A stretch of 64,000 bases of DNA from Flagellimonas flava (GTDB lineage: Bacteria > Bacteroidota > Bacteroidia > Flavobacteriales > Flavobacteriaceae): assembly GCF_900129665.1 (NCBI RefSeq), contig NZ_FQWL01000004.1, positions 186,001 to 250,000 of the forward strand, written 5' to 3'. How positions within the stretch are numbered: position 1 is the stretch's first letter; every line of letters starts with the position of its first letter. Position numbers and translations under genes: made by a program. Below are positions 7,901 through 14,687 of this stretch, one piece after another. The notes beneath the pieces are model-generated. The model was given only the letters and a program-made list of their open reading frames with translations, was not told where the DNA came from and searched no databases.

Positions 7901-8027
7901 TTACCCTTCCATTTTCAAGTTTTATTATTTGGTTGTTTGCACTAACATTTTGTAAGACTAGCAACAAAATAACAACAGCAATCCAAATAGTTATCTTTTT
8001 ATTATCTAATGAGGTTTGATAAAACAT
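4956..8027 (-). CDS. Large LysM and M23-fold peptidase of the island
   Basis: This 1023-residue exported protein begins with a hydrophobic signal or anchor (IAVVILLLVLQNVSA). The first third is of unknown fold. Two LysM-like segments follow around residues 415-520 (VSGDNYYDISERMGFNLNQLI and QKNETYSSIATRYGLTVAQLM), which bind peptidoglycan glycans. The C-terminus is an M23/LytM-type domain with zinc ligands H881, D885 (HMGTD) and H1002, and general base H1000 (HTHFEV). The second catalytic His, usually in a YxH motif, is missing: the equivalent segment reads LLYVARS. It is therefore either a weakened endopeptidase or a cell-wall-binding scaffold. It is followed by the coupled small membrane protein at 4759. 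Confidence 0.85.
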   Translation of the reverse strand: MFYQTSLDNKKITIWIAVVILLLVLQNVSANNQIIKLENGRVRLILNYPNIQVDSLEEDEMFISDNSDSLIYDFRPHKEPFFEEIKHFGAKINSLFIRIHSGHFNSGYSIMCLAKVSGSTIKIEEAFGYFEIKNTSGVVTKTIGRPPHNVLRDFIKTTNYKFIKAIDDTDFMYLNQLIKSKLLNNEIVSNREESHKSNNNLLMLILLKRTLTKGHVFRFEEDYLFPLAIPSKSFAHSRTKFPFSKYLQELNFIDSSSPKITVISKNYKDSILRKVSVKPENFKIKYRLIGYERLLRIKRIDGWIKNGLLTGVAEIFFENVVDGYYNIKNPSIRCSFINGDLDGGISFYLNGVLSSSLLIEEINLNNSDVGNVTSNTTLNNSTSKEIDETISIEKKKLDSLIPSNDNNDYQVVVVSGDNYYDISERMGFNLNQLIKSNTYPVLRLPINKDLKYQKLFNYKLHIVQKNETYSSIATRYGLTVAQLMEHNYWQEKYLPINEKVFIPRNKQSTVYFTTFYPNGREKAFIKSNNGNKIEFKYYVNDIFFPSDRYAYKAVVTGNNNGEGFEFTEEKLTPYFRDTTRQIYSTRIGNLNIRIEKIDTTIAEVSFNKFKGYNVFNGKSIRMSNKGRFETIYENGTPKSINWFFTNPTFNLKGDYANDSKDIFLRNVSWEQPDGFIAQGTMNYAYELVGPGKVYYPRCKEWTEFEEMSLRTNNVSCYRDWGQRVREELRRWRKDFFKAFNKPFDDLNESVCGNKPNCSISGGVGYTNGEGPHLLDGNGAPVERPKYDLSSEEFDPEFTYVLVDDTEMNDLSEIVELRVEGESTDYLYADIGNVNYRPTPLSIVPPVKSESGEFICEVREPDIYAKFSGGSFIGMRGGGRPHMGTDCITKVGQELWAPIDGKVEHVGYSYNSNKTFSLGAVEWQSEFVKEDNLKPRSQAELATVTIRNSKGVEVKLLYVARSPLIRGQLVRQGDLIGYSGDLSKVYPPLIPLADPGRMTQHTHFEVKIGKYHYNWDLTKKAKRK

Positions 8028-8318
8028 TTATTAAAGATGGCTAATTAAAAAGTAAATTATCAATATTCAAGGAATCTAAACATATTAAAACTGTAATTTT
8101 TAATGGTTTATCAAAATTCCAATAAATCATAGGACGGAATAACTTTTAAATATATTATTCAATTGTTAATTCCACAAAGTGTGTAACACAATTAGAGTTT
8201 TCTAATTAAGAACGTATAAAATAAATTGAAATCTAAATGTGAAAGATATCCTTTAAAGACTGGTGTTAGAATACGGAAGTAGCACACTCGATTCGAAAAT
8301 TAATCAAAACCACCGAAC
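8028..8318. other. AT-rich intergenic region in the island
   Basis: Nearly 290 bp between the LysM-M23 gene and the RteC-like gene hold no gene. The only symmetry noticed is TGTGTAACACA at 8180-8190, flanked by AATTGT at 8161 and ACAATT at 8187. No promoter matching the consensus could be assigned. Confidence 0.5.
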
Positions 8319-8873
8319 CTAAAATGCTTTTTTTGAACTGATAAAATCATCCCAACCTTCAATTAGTTTTTCCAGGAAATAAGGTGTTACTCGTTCTTTT
8401 ATGTTACCACTAATCTTTTTTCCATTAATTTCAATGCCAATCAAGGTACTAAAAATATCATACGTCTCCGACAGGCTGACTTTAAGGCACCCTGCCGTAT
8501 GCAAGGCCCGTATCAGTTCTACCGCCTCGGTTGGAGTCATTTTTAGACATCCCTTGTAATCCGGAAATGCTTGATTTTCAAACGAATCTTTTGAATTCTC
8601 AATTGGCTGGCTACTTAGTCCTTTCAAAAATTCAATTTTCCGTTTATTGGCATTTATATACCTAGTTAGTCCAAATTTTTGAGCAATATGGTAAAGTCCT
8701 TTAAACATGTATTCTGGATCGTCTCCACCCTGAAGTTGGTCAATTTCCAAATAAAGCCTTTCAAGTTCTTCATCTATGAACTCAGCACGAGTACCAAATT
8801 GAATTTCTATAAATTCCATTAGTCTAACTTCAAATTGTTCGGCATATTCCTTAGGTGTTGTATCTCGTCTCAT
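8319..8873 (-). CDS. RteC-like protein
   Basis: This 184-residue soluble protein starts 3 bp after the integrase stop codon, so the two form an operon. The C-terminal half (MTPTEAVELIRALHTAGCL, then IEINGKKIS and PYFLEKLIEGWDDFI) resembles the C-terminal part of RteC proteins (pattern W/M-T..a..ELI.AL...G, then FL..L). RteC regulates excision and transfer of Bacteroides conjugative transposons such as CTnDOT. The match is by pattern and is partial. In this element it probably regulates recombination, given its link to the integrase. Confidence 0.6.
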   Translation of the reverse strand: MRRDTTPKEYAEQFEVRLMEFIEIQFGTRAEFIDEELERLYLEIDQLQGGDDPEYMFKGLYHIAQKFGLTRYINANKRKIEFLKGLSSQPIENSKDSFENQAFPDYKGCLKMTPTEAVELIRALHTAGCLKVSLSETYDIFSTLIGIEINGKKISGNIKERVTPYFLEKLIEGWDDFISSKKAF

Positions 8874-8876
8874 TTA

Positions 8877-10148
8877 TTAACTTGTTTTACCGATTATTGA
8901 AAGTGGTGAAAACTCAACTTGTCGCATTTCCCTGGCTATATCAACAAAAGTCTCTTGCAATGGTTGTCCTATATACTCTAACAACTGTCTCTCAGTGCTG
9001 TGTCCAGTTATTGTTTTGATAGATGAAGTTCGCATCTTCCCAAAATGGTTAGTTGCAAATGAACGCCTACCAATATGACTACTTACGGCTTTCCATTTCG
9101 GCACTTTTCTTAATTCGTACCTATTGGTCTTCGGATTTCTTAAATTAACCTTAACTATATCGGTTATTGCGGCTTCCTGGCAAACTTGTTTTAAGAATCG
9201 ATTATAGAGAACTTCATTACTAGCCTTGGCTTTTGTTAGAAGTGGTGGAAAATGTCCATTATACTTATTTAAAATACACTCTACAGTATTGTTGACAGGC
9301 ACCATTAAGGATTTCTTCGTTTTACTTTGTGTCAAGGCAATAAACTTGTAACCATCAATTGTTTTTAGGTTTTCCCTCTTAAATCCAAAAAGGTCTCCCA
9401 TTCGTTGGCCTGTATAACAGGAAATCAGTAACCAATCTCTGGTAATCTCATAGACTGTCTTTTTGAATACTGTACTTTCCAATTTAAAAAGTTCTTTAGG
9501 CGTTAAATAAATATGTGGAGGTCTTTTGGGTTTTAATCTTCGGGAAAACTTCAATCCGTCTGGATGTACATCATATCCATTGTCATGAGCATGATTACAA
9601 ATAGTCTGAATTACTTTTATTGTATGATGTGCCGTATTATGCGCATAGCCCTCTTTACTCAAATGTTCGAGCAATTCACGTCGGTAAATCTTGTTTATAG
9701 AGGTTAAAGGAATATCCTTGAACTTAAGAATCCGATTTAGTGTTGATTGTATTTTCTTTTCCGTGGAAGAACGTAGATTTGATAATTCAATATAGGTAGG
9801 AATATAGTCCGAAAAGTTGATTGGCTTATCTTCTATCGGGTTAATCTGATTGCGAAGCCATTGAGAACTTATAGCCGGTCTATTGCTTAAGTAATTTGAA
9901 CTAATACTTTCAGTTAACTCATTCAAATTATTTTGAAGTTTATCAAGAAAGGTGTTCTGTTGAAGTTGAGATTTTGTGCGATGATCAAAAGATCTACCGA
10001 TGCGATGTTTTTTTACTTTTCCTTGATTCCAATTTTCAGGATTTACTTTAAACGGTGTTTTAATCCTTATATCATGGATGTCAGTTCTGGCACGGAGGTA
10101 AATGGTAGAAGGGTTGGATAAACCCCGCAAATAATAAGTGATTTTCAT
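8877..10148 (-). CDS. Tyrosine recombinase (integrase)
   Basis: This 423-residue site-specific recombinase should insert the element into, and excise it from, the 3' end of tRNA-Arg. The N-terminal 95 residues resemble arm-binding domains of Bacteroidetes integrases, followed by a SAM-like core-binding domain (about 110-200) and the catalytic domain. All catalytic residues are visible: R249 (TGQR), the beta-hairpin Lys near 276-279 (SKTKK), H358 and R361 (SHIGRRSFAT), H383 (GHS) and nucleophile Y392 (LLEYI). The ATG at 10148 is preferred over the TTG two codons upstream. The GTGCCCA pair lies 32-49 bp before the start, so integrase binding may also control its own promoter. Adjacent to attR, as expected. 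Confidence 0.95.
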   Translation of the reverse strand: MKITYYLRGLSNPSTIYLRARTDIHDIRIKTPFKVNPENWNQGKVKKHRIGRSFDHRTKSQLQQNTFLDKLQNNLNELTESISSNYLSNRPAISSQWLRNQINPIEDKPINFSDYIPTYIELSNLRSSTEKKIQSTLNRILKFKDIPLTSINKIYRRELLEHLSKEGYAHNTAHHTIKVIQTICNHAHDNGYDVHPDGLKFSRRLKPKRPPHIYLTPKELFKLESTVFKKTVYEITRDWLLISCYTGQRMGDLFGFKRENLKTIDGYKFIALTQSKTKKSLMVPVNNTVECILNKYNGHFPPLLTKAKASNEVLYNRFLKQVCQEAAITDIVKVNLRNPKTNRYELRKVPKWKAVSSHIGRRSFATNHFGKMRTSSIKTITGHSTERQLLEYIGQPLQETFVDIAREMRQVEFSPLSIIGKTS

Positions 10149-10179
10149 CTTCAACTGTTGTACTTAAAGTTACAAAAAT

Positions 10180-10197
10180 GTGCCCATTTTGTGCCCA
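10180..10197 (+). promoter_or_regulatory. Putative right arm-type integrase sites (GTGCCCA x2)
   Basis: GTGCCCA occurs at 10180-10186 and 10191-10197, 11 bp apart, in the same orientation as the pair at 829-847. They lie just upstream of the integrase start and 118 bp from attR. Confidence 0.6.
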
Positions 10198-10314
10198 GAA
10201 AAATGATAGTAATAATAAGAATACGTAAAGTTTAAAGAGAGGTAAATTCAATGATAGTAGTATATATAATAACATTGCCCCTAAATATTGTGGTTTTCTT
10301 AAAATTGGTGTTTT

Positions 10315-10331
10315 AATCCTCCCTGGGTCAC
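10315..10331 (+). repeat. attR: right attachment core
   Basis: This is an exact copy of the 17-base tRNA-Arg end at 767-783. Only the 3' half of a tRNA is present here, so it is the chromosomal half left behind by integration. Precise excision would leave a single copy within the intact tRNA. Confidence 0.9.
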
Positions 10332-10350
10332 CAAATAGTAGTTCGATAAG

Positions 10351-10383
10351 AAAAAACGCCAAGCTTGCTTGAGCGTTTTTTTT
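10351..10383. terminator. Bidirectional terminator at the island's right border
   Basis: The hairpin AAAACGC...GCGTTTT (left arm about 10353-10364, right arm about 10366-10377) has an A run before and a T run after, so it can act in both directions. It is probably the original terminator of tRNA-Arg, now separated from it by the island, and it also lies downstream of the SCO1 gene on the minus strand. Confidence 0.65.
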
Positions 10384-10456
10384 GTTGAACCATTTTTCAA
10401 GCGGAGCTTGTGAGGATATATAATCCTCCCCACTGCAATTCCCGAAAGTACCGAAC

Positions 10457-11146
10457 CTATCGCTCCTCTTTTAAAGCTTTAATGTCCGCAACCAGCTGAT
10501 TTATAGATGCCCGGTTCAAACCATTATAGATGCCCCTGATATGACTGTTTTTATCTATTAACAGGAAGTTTTCCGAATGCAGGAAGTCATCAGGTCCCTT
10601 GGATTCGCCCAAGTCATTTTCAACGAAATAATGGTTCCGACCAAGATTGTAGATTTCCATCTTGTCCCCGGTTACCAAGTGCCATTTGTTGTCAATTACC
10701 CCATAGCCCTCTGCGTATTCCAGTAATACGGAGATAGAATCAATGGATGGCGTAACCGAGTGCGACAGCAATAAAACTTCATCATCATTTTTAAAGGTTT
10801 CCTGTACTTGACTCATGTTGCTTGTCATTCTAGGACAAATACCTGGACAACTGGTAAAAAAGAAATCGGCAATGTATATCTTGTTTTTAAAGGTGTCTTT
10901 GGTAAGTGTATCACCAAGTTGATTTATTAGTTTGTAATCGGGAATGGTATGAAATTTCCTTTCCTCCAAACTACCAGGTTTGATCCATTTTGGGGTAAAG
11001 GATTTATCACCGTAATAGGGTAAATGTTCAACACTGCTCGTCCCTTCAATTTTTACGTTCGCCTTGTTAATGCTGTTTTGGCATCCAGTAAGAACGATGA
11101 ACAGAAGGCCTAAAAACCTAATCTTTGGTGATAATGACTTTTTCAT
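10457..11146 (-). CDS. SCO1/SenC-family lipoprotein
   Basis: This 229-residue thioredoxin-fold protein acts in copper delivery to cytochrome oxidase or in thiol/copper redox chemistry. It has a lipoprotein signal (LLFIVLTGC), the metal-binding CxxxC (SCPGIC) and the distal His (DFLHSENF), so the copper site is complete. It is the last gene of a four-gene minus-strand operon (EF-hand, YHYH, MORN, SCO) and overlaps the MORN gene by 29 bp. It is anchored in a membrane facing the periplasm. Confidence 0.9.
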   Translation of the reverse strand: MKKSLSPKIRFLGLLFIVLTGCQNSINKANVKIEGTSSVEHLPYYGDKSFTPKWIKPGSLEERKFHTIPDYKLINQLGDTLTKDTFKNKIYIADFFFTSCPGICPRMTSNMSQVQETFKNDDEVLLLSHSVTPSIDSISVLLEYAEGYGVIDNKWHLVTGDKMEIYNLGRNHYFVENDLGESKGPDDFLHSENFLLIDKNSHIRGIYNGLNRASINQLVADIKALKEER

Positions 11147-11738
11147 CCGCTAGTTGATAACATAAATTGGCACGGCGCATGCCAAAGATTCGTCCATTTT
11201 TAGCTTCATAGTTGACGTACAGAGTACCGTTTTGAAGCCATGCCTGTTGTAATCCCTCCTCCTTACCATCTACCAAGTTTCTCTTTTTGGATAATTGTCC
11301 GGTATTGTACCAATTTTTTTCAAGGCCGCTGGGCTTTCCATTTTCATAACATACTTCTGCGGCCAAAATCCCATTTTCCCACCAGGACCTGTAACTTCCC
11401 ACTAGCTTATTTTCATGATAATGCGACTCAACCTTTAGAACCCCATTTGGAAACCACAATTTTGTGACACCCATTTTTTTTCCATTATAAAAACCAATTT
11501 TTTGCTTCAGCGCTCCGTTTGGGTAGCATTGAATGGCGAACCCATTAAAAAGTTGGCCTTTATAGTACCAATTACCCTCATTACCATTCAGGATAGTCTC
11601 ACTCTTGGGAACCTCAATATTCGGAATCTCAACAATTTCTTCCACAACTGCAGGAGTTTCTCGTTTTGATTCCTTGGCATTTTCGCAACTGAAAATACTT
11701 AAGACAAGGAGTAATAAGAGCAATTGGATAGTTCTCAT
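11118..11738 (-). CDS. MORN-repeat-variant lipoprotein
   Basis: This 206-residue protein has a lipoprotein signal (LLLLVLSIFSC, Cys18) and at least five repeats of the toxin_YwqK/MORN-variant type, seen as G...W..NG.L......NGK, including PNGALKQKIGFYNGKKMG, PNGVLKVESHYHENKLVG and NTGQLSKKRNLVDGKEEG. Such repeats form beta-hairpin stacks of unknown partner. It starts 3 bp after the YHYH gene and its 3' end overlaps the SCO1 gene by 29 bp, so the three are co-expressed. Confidence 0.85.
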   Translation of the reverse strand: MRTIQLLLLLLVLSIFSCENAKESKRETPAVVEEIVEIPNIEVPKSETILNGNEGNWYYKGQLFNGFAIQCYPNGALKQKIGFYNGKKMGVTKLWFPNGVLKVESHYHENKLVGSYRSWWENGILAAEVCYENGKPSGLEKNWYNTGQLSKKRNLVDGKEEGLQQAWLQNGTLYVNYEAKNGRIFGMRRANLCYQLADEKVIITKD

Positions 11739-11741
11739 TAC

Positions 11742-12521
11742 TTAATATCCTTGATAAGGTCCTTCAAAAATAATGTAGGACCCTGTTGTGGAGTAGACCT
11801 CGTTGATAATGTGATAGTGATATTCTTCCCTACCCTCGCTATGCTGGGTTGCATGTGTATGGCCTCCAGAAGCATCAAGATCCGTGGGATAAGTTCCTGT
11901 GGAATTACATTTTCTTCCGTAGATGAAAACCCCGTCCAACAATATGCCTACTAAGTTATCATCATCGTTGGAAAATGCCTTAGGTTCTAGATGATAATGA
12001 TATACACCGGGTCCTATATGTCCTCCCGTCCAGTCCAAACTGGCAGCGGCCTCGTTCAAGGGGCCGTTTCCTTCTTGATCGTTAAACAGTGAAGAACCAC
12101 TCACGGCAATGCCAATAGTGCCCAGCTGGGTTTGGGAAGTACTCCCGGTCAAATCCGGAGTTGCGTCCACCGTTATGGTCACAGCGTTGTTGTTGCTGCT
12201 TATTATGGAGGGTGTCAAAGCAACATCTGGCTCCTCCATGTATCCCTCATTTCCAACACCCCAATACACTGTTTCATGGTTGGGGAGTCCTGTGGTCTCA
12301 ATAGTTATGGTTGTCCCACCATCGGACAGGTAAATTTCGGTAGCTTCGGTATCAAAGGCCTCAAATGCAGCATGCAGTTCGGTAACCACCGTGTCATCCC
12401 CATCGGTTGAACCATCTGGAACATCGTCCACGCTGTCTGTGCTGCATGCTACGAAACCAACAAGAACCATAACTGGTATCGTTGTTAGTGCCAATATTCT
12501 ATTTGCTATATTGTTGTTCAT
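11742..12521 (-). CDS. YHYH-domain lipoprotein
   Basis: This 259-residue exported protein has a lipoprotein signal (PVMVLVGFVAC) followed by a Ser/Thr/Asp-rich linker. The C-terminal half carries two His-rich motifs, GVYHYHLEP and EEYHYHIINE, with an HTHATQHSEG segment between, defining the YHYH family. These His clusters suggest metal binding, but the function of the family is unknown. It lies in an operon with an EF-hand protein upstream and MORN and SCO1 proteins downstream, which points to a metal or redox role in the envelope. Confidence 0.85.
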   Translation of the reverse strand: MNNNIANRILALTTIPVMVLVGFVACSTDSVDDVPDGSTDGDDTVVTELHAAFEAFDTEATEIYLSDGGTTITIETTGLPNHETVYWGVGNEGYMEEPDVALTPSIISSNNNAVTITVDATPDLTGSTSQTQLGTIGIAVSGSSLFNDQEGNGPLNEAAASLDWTGGHIGPGVYHYHLEPKAFSNDDDNLVGILLDGVFIYGRKCNSTGTYPTDLDASGGHTHATQHSEGREEYHYHIINEVYSTTGSYIIFEGPYQGY

Positions 12522-12538
12522 CTGATTTTAATTTAGAG

Positions 12539-12826
12539 TTATTGTCTTTTTGGAGGCCTTTTGGGCTTTGGTGCCTTTTTAAACTCTTCTTCCGTGATAT
12601 AGCCATCCTCATTGAGGTCAACTTTGGTGAAATCCTTTTTTAGTGGACCTTTTACCTCTGCTTCCGATAACTTTCCGTCCTCATTGGTATCCATTTTCTC
12701 AAGAAGCACATCAAAGGAAGGAGGGCCTTGTTGTTCTCTATTCCGGTTTTGTTGTGCACTTACTTGGGAAATCCCTATAATGGAAAATAAGGCCATTAAT
12801 GATGCAAGTTTTACATTGTTGTTCAT
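12539..12826 (-). CDS. Exported EF-hand calcium-binding protein
   Basis: This 95-residue protein has a signal peptide (LASLMALFSIIGISQVSA) and two EF-hand loops, DTNEDGKLSEAE and DLNEDGYITEEE, each with the Asp/Asn, Asp, Gly and Glu positions in place for calcium. The tail is basic and Pro-rich. It is the first gene of the minus-strand operon and is divergent from the ECF sigma gene, with 127 bp between. Confidence 0.9.
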   Translation of the reverse strand: MNNNVKLASLMALFSIIGISQVSAQQNRNREQQGPPSFDVLLEKMDTNEDGKLSEAEVKGPLKKDFTKVDLNEDGYITEEEFKKAPKPKRPPKRQ

Positions 12827-12953
12827 CGTTTTTCAATTTTTGTTACGAGGGTTTAGATGTTATCCTTTTTAAAAACTTGTGCTCATGTTGTATTTTTTTT
12901 GCCATCTTGTCCTAAAAGGAAATACCTTGTTTAGATTCTAATTCCGTAAATTC

Positions 12954-13532
12954 TTGGAAGACAAAGCATTTTTAGCCGACCTTAAAGCACAAAAGCAAAC
13001 TGCGTTCAGTAGGCTCTTGGATGACTATCAAAGGAAGGTGTTTAACACCTGTCTGTCTTTTGTGCCCAACAGGGAGGATGCGGAGGATATTGCCCAGGAA
13101 GTTTTTATGGAGGTGTACGCCTCCATTGACAAATTCAGGGAGGATGCCAAACTCTCTACTTGGATTTACAGGATTTCGGTGAACAAAAGCCTGGAATTCA
13201 TTCGGAAGCAAAAGACAAAGAAGCGCTTTGGGTTTATGCAATCCATAACCGGGAGCGAGCTGCCGTTGGATAAAACATCATATTTCACAGAATTCAACCA
13301 TCCTGGGATTCAACTTGAGAATAAGGAAAAAAGTGAAATACTTTTTGCCGCTATCAATAAACTTCCAGAGGCGCAAAGGGTAGTGTTCACTTTACATCGA
13401 ATAGATGGTCTCAGTTATAAAGAAATCAGCGAAGTAACGGAGAAAAGCATTTCCTCAATTGAATCGCTTTTGTTCAGGGCAAAACGGAATTTGAAAAAGA
13501 TTTTAACAAAATATTACAAAAATGAGCCTTAG
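12954..13532 (+). CDS. ECF-type RNA polymerase sigma factor
   Basis: This 192-residue protein is a complete ECF sigma factor. Region 2 spans about residues 18-85 (DYQRKVFNTCL, EDAEDIAQEVFMEVY, LSTWIYRISVNKSLEFIRKQ) and region 4 about 130-180 (LPEAQRVVFTLHRIDGLSYKEISE, SSIESLLFRAKRNLKK). An in-frame TAA at 12939 leaves TTG at 12954 as the only reasonable start. It heads an operon with a small membrane protein, probably its anti-sigma factor, and a Spy-like sensor. It is divergent from the EF-hand operon, which it may control. Confidence 0.9.
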   Translation: MEDKAFLADLKAQKQTAFSRLLDDYQRKVFNTCLSFVPNREDAEDIAQEVFMEVYASIDKFREDAKLSTWIYRISVNKSLEFIRKQKTKKRFGFMQSITGSELPLDKTSYFTEFNHPGIQLENKEKSEILFAAINKLPEAQRVVFTLHRIDGLSYKEISEVTEKSISSIESLLFRAKRNLKKILTKYYKNEP

Positions 13533-13582
13533 AGCGCAAGGTTATAAAACAAATAGCATCTAATCACATAATTGTAAAAGTC

Positions 13583-13900
13583 ATGGATGGTAAAAAAACT
13601 ACACAACAGAAAGTTGAACAAGTATTGGATACGGCTGACCAAATAAAGGCCGTAAACGAACCACCGTTTTTTAAGGATAGGGTTTTAAGGGAAATGGCCA
13701 AACCCATTGCTCCTAAAACAGTACATTTTTGGTTAGATTGGTTTACTCCCAAGTATCAAGTTGCCGCAATCGTACTTTTTGTGGTGTTGAATGCCCTTGC
13801 ACTTTGGTCTTATAACAACCAAAATGAGCAACAGGAACTTCAGACCTTTGCCCAAACGTATGGGCTGTCGGCATCCGAAAGCGAATCCTTCTTAAATTAG
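13583..13900 (+). CDS. Small membrane protein, likely anti-sigma factor
   Basis: This 105-residue protein has a cytoplasmic N-terminal part of about 60 residues, one membrane segment (about residues 58-73, VAAIVLFVVLNALALW) and a short outer tail. Size, topology and position directly after an ECF sigma gene fit a minimal anti-sigma factor, but no ZAS or FecR motif is visible, so this is inference. Five bases separate it from the next gene. Confidence 0.75.
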   Translation: MDGKKTTQQKVEQVLDTADQIKAVNEPPFFKDRVLREMAKPIAPKTVHFWLDWFTPKYQVAAIVLFVVLNALALWSYNNQNEQQELQTFAQTYGLSASESESFLN

Positions 13901-13905
13901 GTCCA

Positions 13906-14364
13906 ATGAAGAAAAATATTCTCTTGACCGTTTTATTGGTTTTTCTGATGGTTATGAACGCAGTTCTATTGTTTCTTATTCTTGACAAACCAGATGAAAA
14001 AAGAAGGCCTCCACGAAAATTTATTACTGCCGAATTGGGATTCTCAGAGGCACAGCAAATCGAATTTGCCGAAATAGATCGCGAACATCATCGCGCTATG
14101 AGGCGATTGGATCGTCACTCAAGGGATTTGAAAGAACTCCTCTTTTCTAAATTGGATGATACAAGTTTCCATCAAAATGAATTGGATTCTATTACAGGCT
14201 TAATAGGCCAACTGAGTGAGGATAGGGAAAGAGAAGTATTTTCCTATTTCCGTAAGGTTTCCAAAATATGTAACGAGAAGCAAAAATTAAAGTTGGAACG
14301 AATGCTTTTCGGAGCACTTAAACATGGTCCTAGACCAGAAGGGCCACCTCCACCACATCGTTAA
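13906..14364 (+). CDS. Spy/CpxP-like periplasmic sensor, membrane anchored
   Basis: This 152-residue protein has an N-terminal membrane anchor (ILLTVLLVFLMVMNAVLLFLIL) followed by a highly charged helical domain (LGFSEAQQIEFAEIDREHHRAMRRLDRHSRDLKELLF... LERMLFGALKHG) and a Pro/His tail. This is the layout of the heavy-metal-sensor/CpxP/Spy group, in which a helical hairpin senses metals or unfolded protein. With the sigma and anti-sigma genes it makes a three-part signalling module, analogous to Cnr-type systems; the ligand is unknown. Confidence 0.8.
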   Translation: MKKNILLTVLLVFLMVMNAVLLFLILDKPDEKRRPPRKFITAELGFSEAQQIEFAEIDREHHRAMRRLDRHSRDLKELLFSKLDDTSFHQNELDSITGLIGQLSEDREREVFSYFRKVSKICNEKQKLKLERMLFGALKHGPRPEGPPPPHR

Positions 14365-14505
14365 AGAGAAAATCGAGCATTAAGGATTAGGACTCTCATA
14401 GATATTTAAAAAACATTCTGAACCAAACGCAAGTTTTAGATTAAAAAGGTATCTAATACCCTAACACAACTTTCATATTGGTTGGTGATTAGGTTTTTGG
14501 TTGTT

Positions 14506-14544
14506 GAAAGCCCAGGAGCAATTGTTCCTGGGCTTTCCTTTTTA
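14506..14544 (+). terminator. Strong terminator after the sigma operon
   Basis: A 15-bp stem (14506-14520 with 14523-14537, one G-T pair, core GAAAGCCCAGGA) is followed by CTTTTTA. It separates the sigma/Spy operon from the Rieske operon. The rest of the 323-bp gap 14365-14687 shows no gene. Confidence 0.8.
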
Positions 14545-14687
14545 CTTCAATGCTCCGGTTAAAGACTTACGTTTTGGAGGGTTTTGGACACCGACTTGCA
14601 TTTTTGCTTAACTTACTGTTGTAATGAGTGTTGAAAATAATCGACCCAACATTCGTAATAGAACTACTAACCCGTAACCAACCTCCT

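Larger units (their letters stand above)
767..10331. mobile_element. Integrative element at tRNA-Arg(TCG)
   Basis: The 9.5-kb segment is bounded by perfect 17-bp copies of the tRNA 3' end. A tyrosine integrase sits just inside the right end, as expected for tRNA-targeting elements, and paired GTGCCCA motifs lie inside both ends. The interior is visibly more AT-rich than the flanking chromosome. Gene content: integrase, RteC-like protein, excisionase-type HTH, an unrecognised coupled gene, a LysM-M23 peptidase with a small membrane protein, and three cargo genes beside the tRNA. No relaxase, conjugation gene or phage structural gene is seen, so it is a small genomic island or an element mobilised in trans. 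The repeats and integrase are seen directly; mobility is inferred. Confidence 0.9.

Noticed and set aside
10081..10362. A 93-codon minus-strand frame spanning attR
   Set aside because: It runs across the attachment site and into the integrase start region, so it would be created by the insertion; no family features.
10412..10431. A second att-like fragment (AATCCTCCC) within a small inverted repeat near 10420
   Set aside because: Only nine bases match the attachment core and no tRNA remnant follows; chance or a terminator is simpler.
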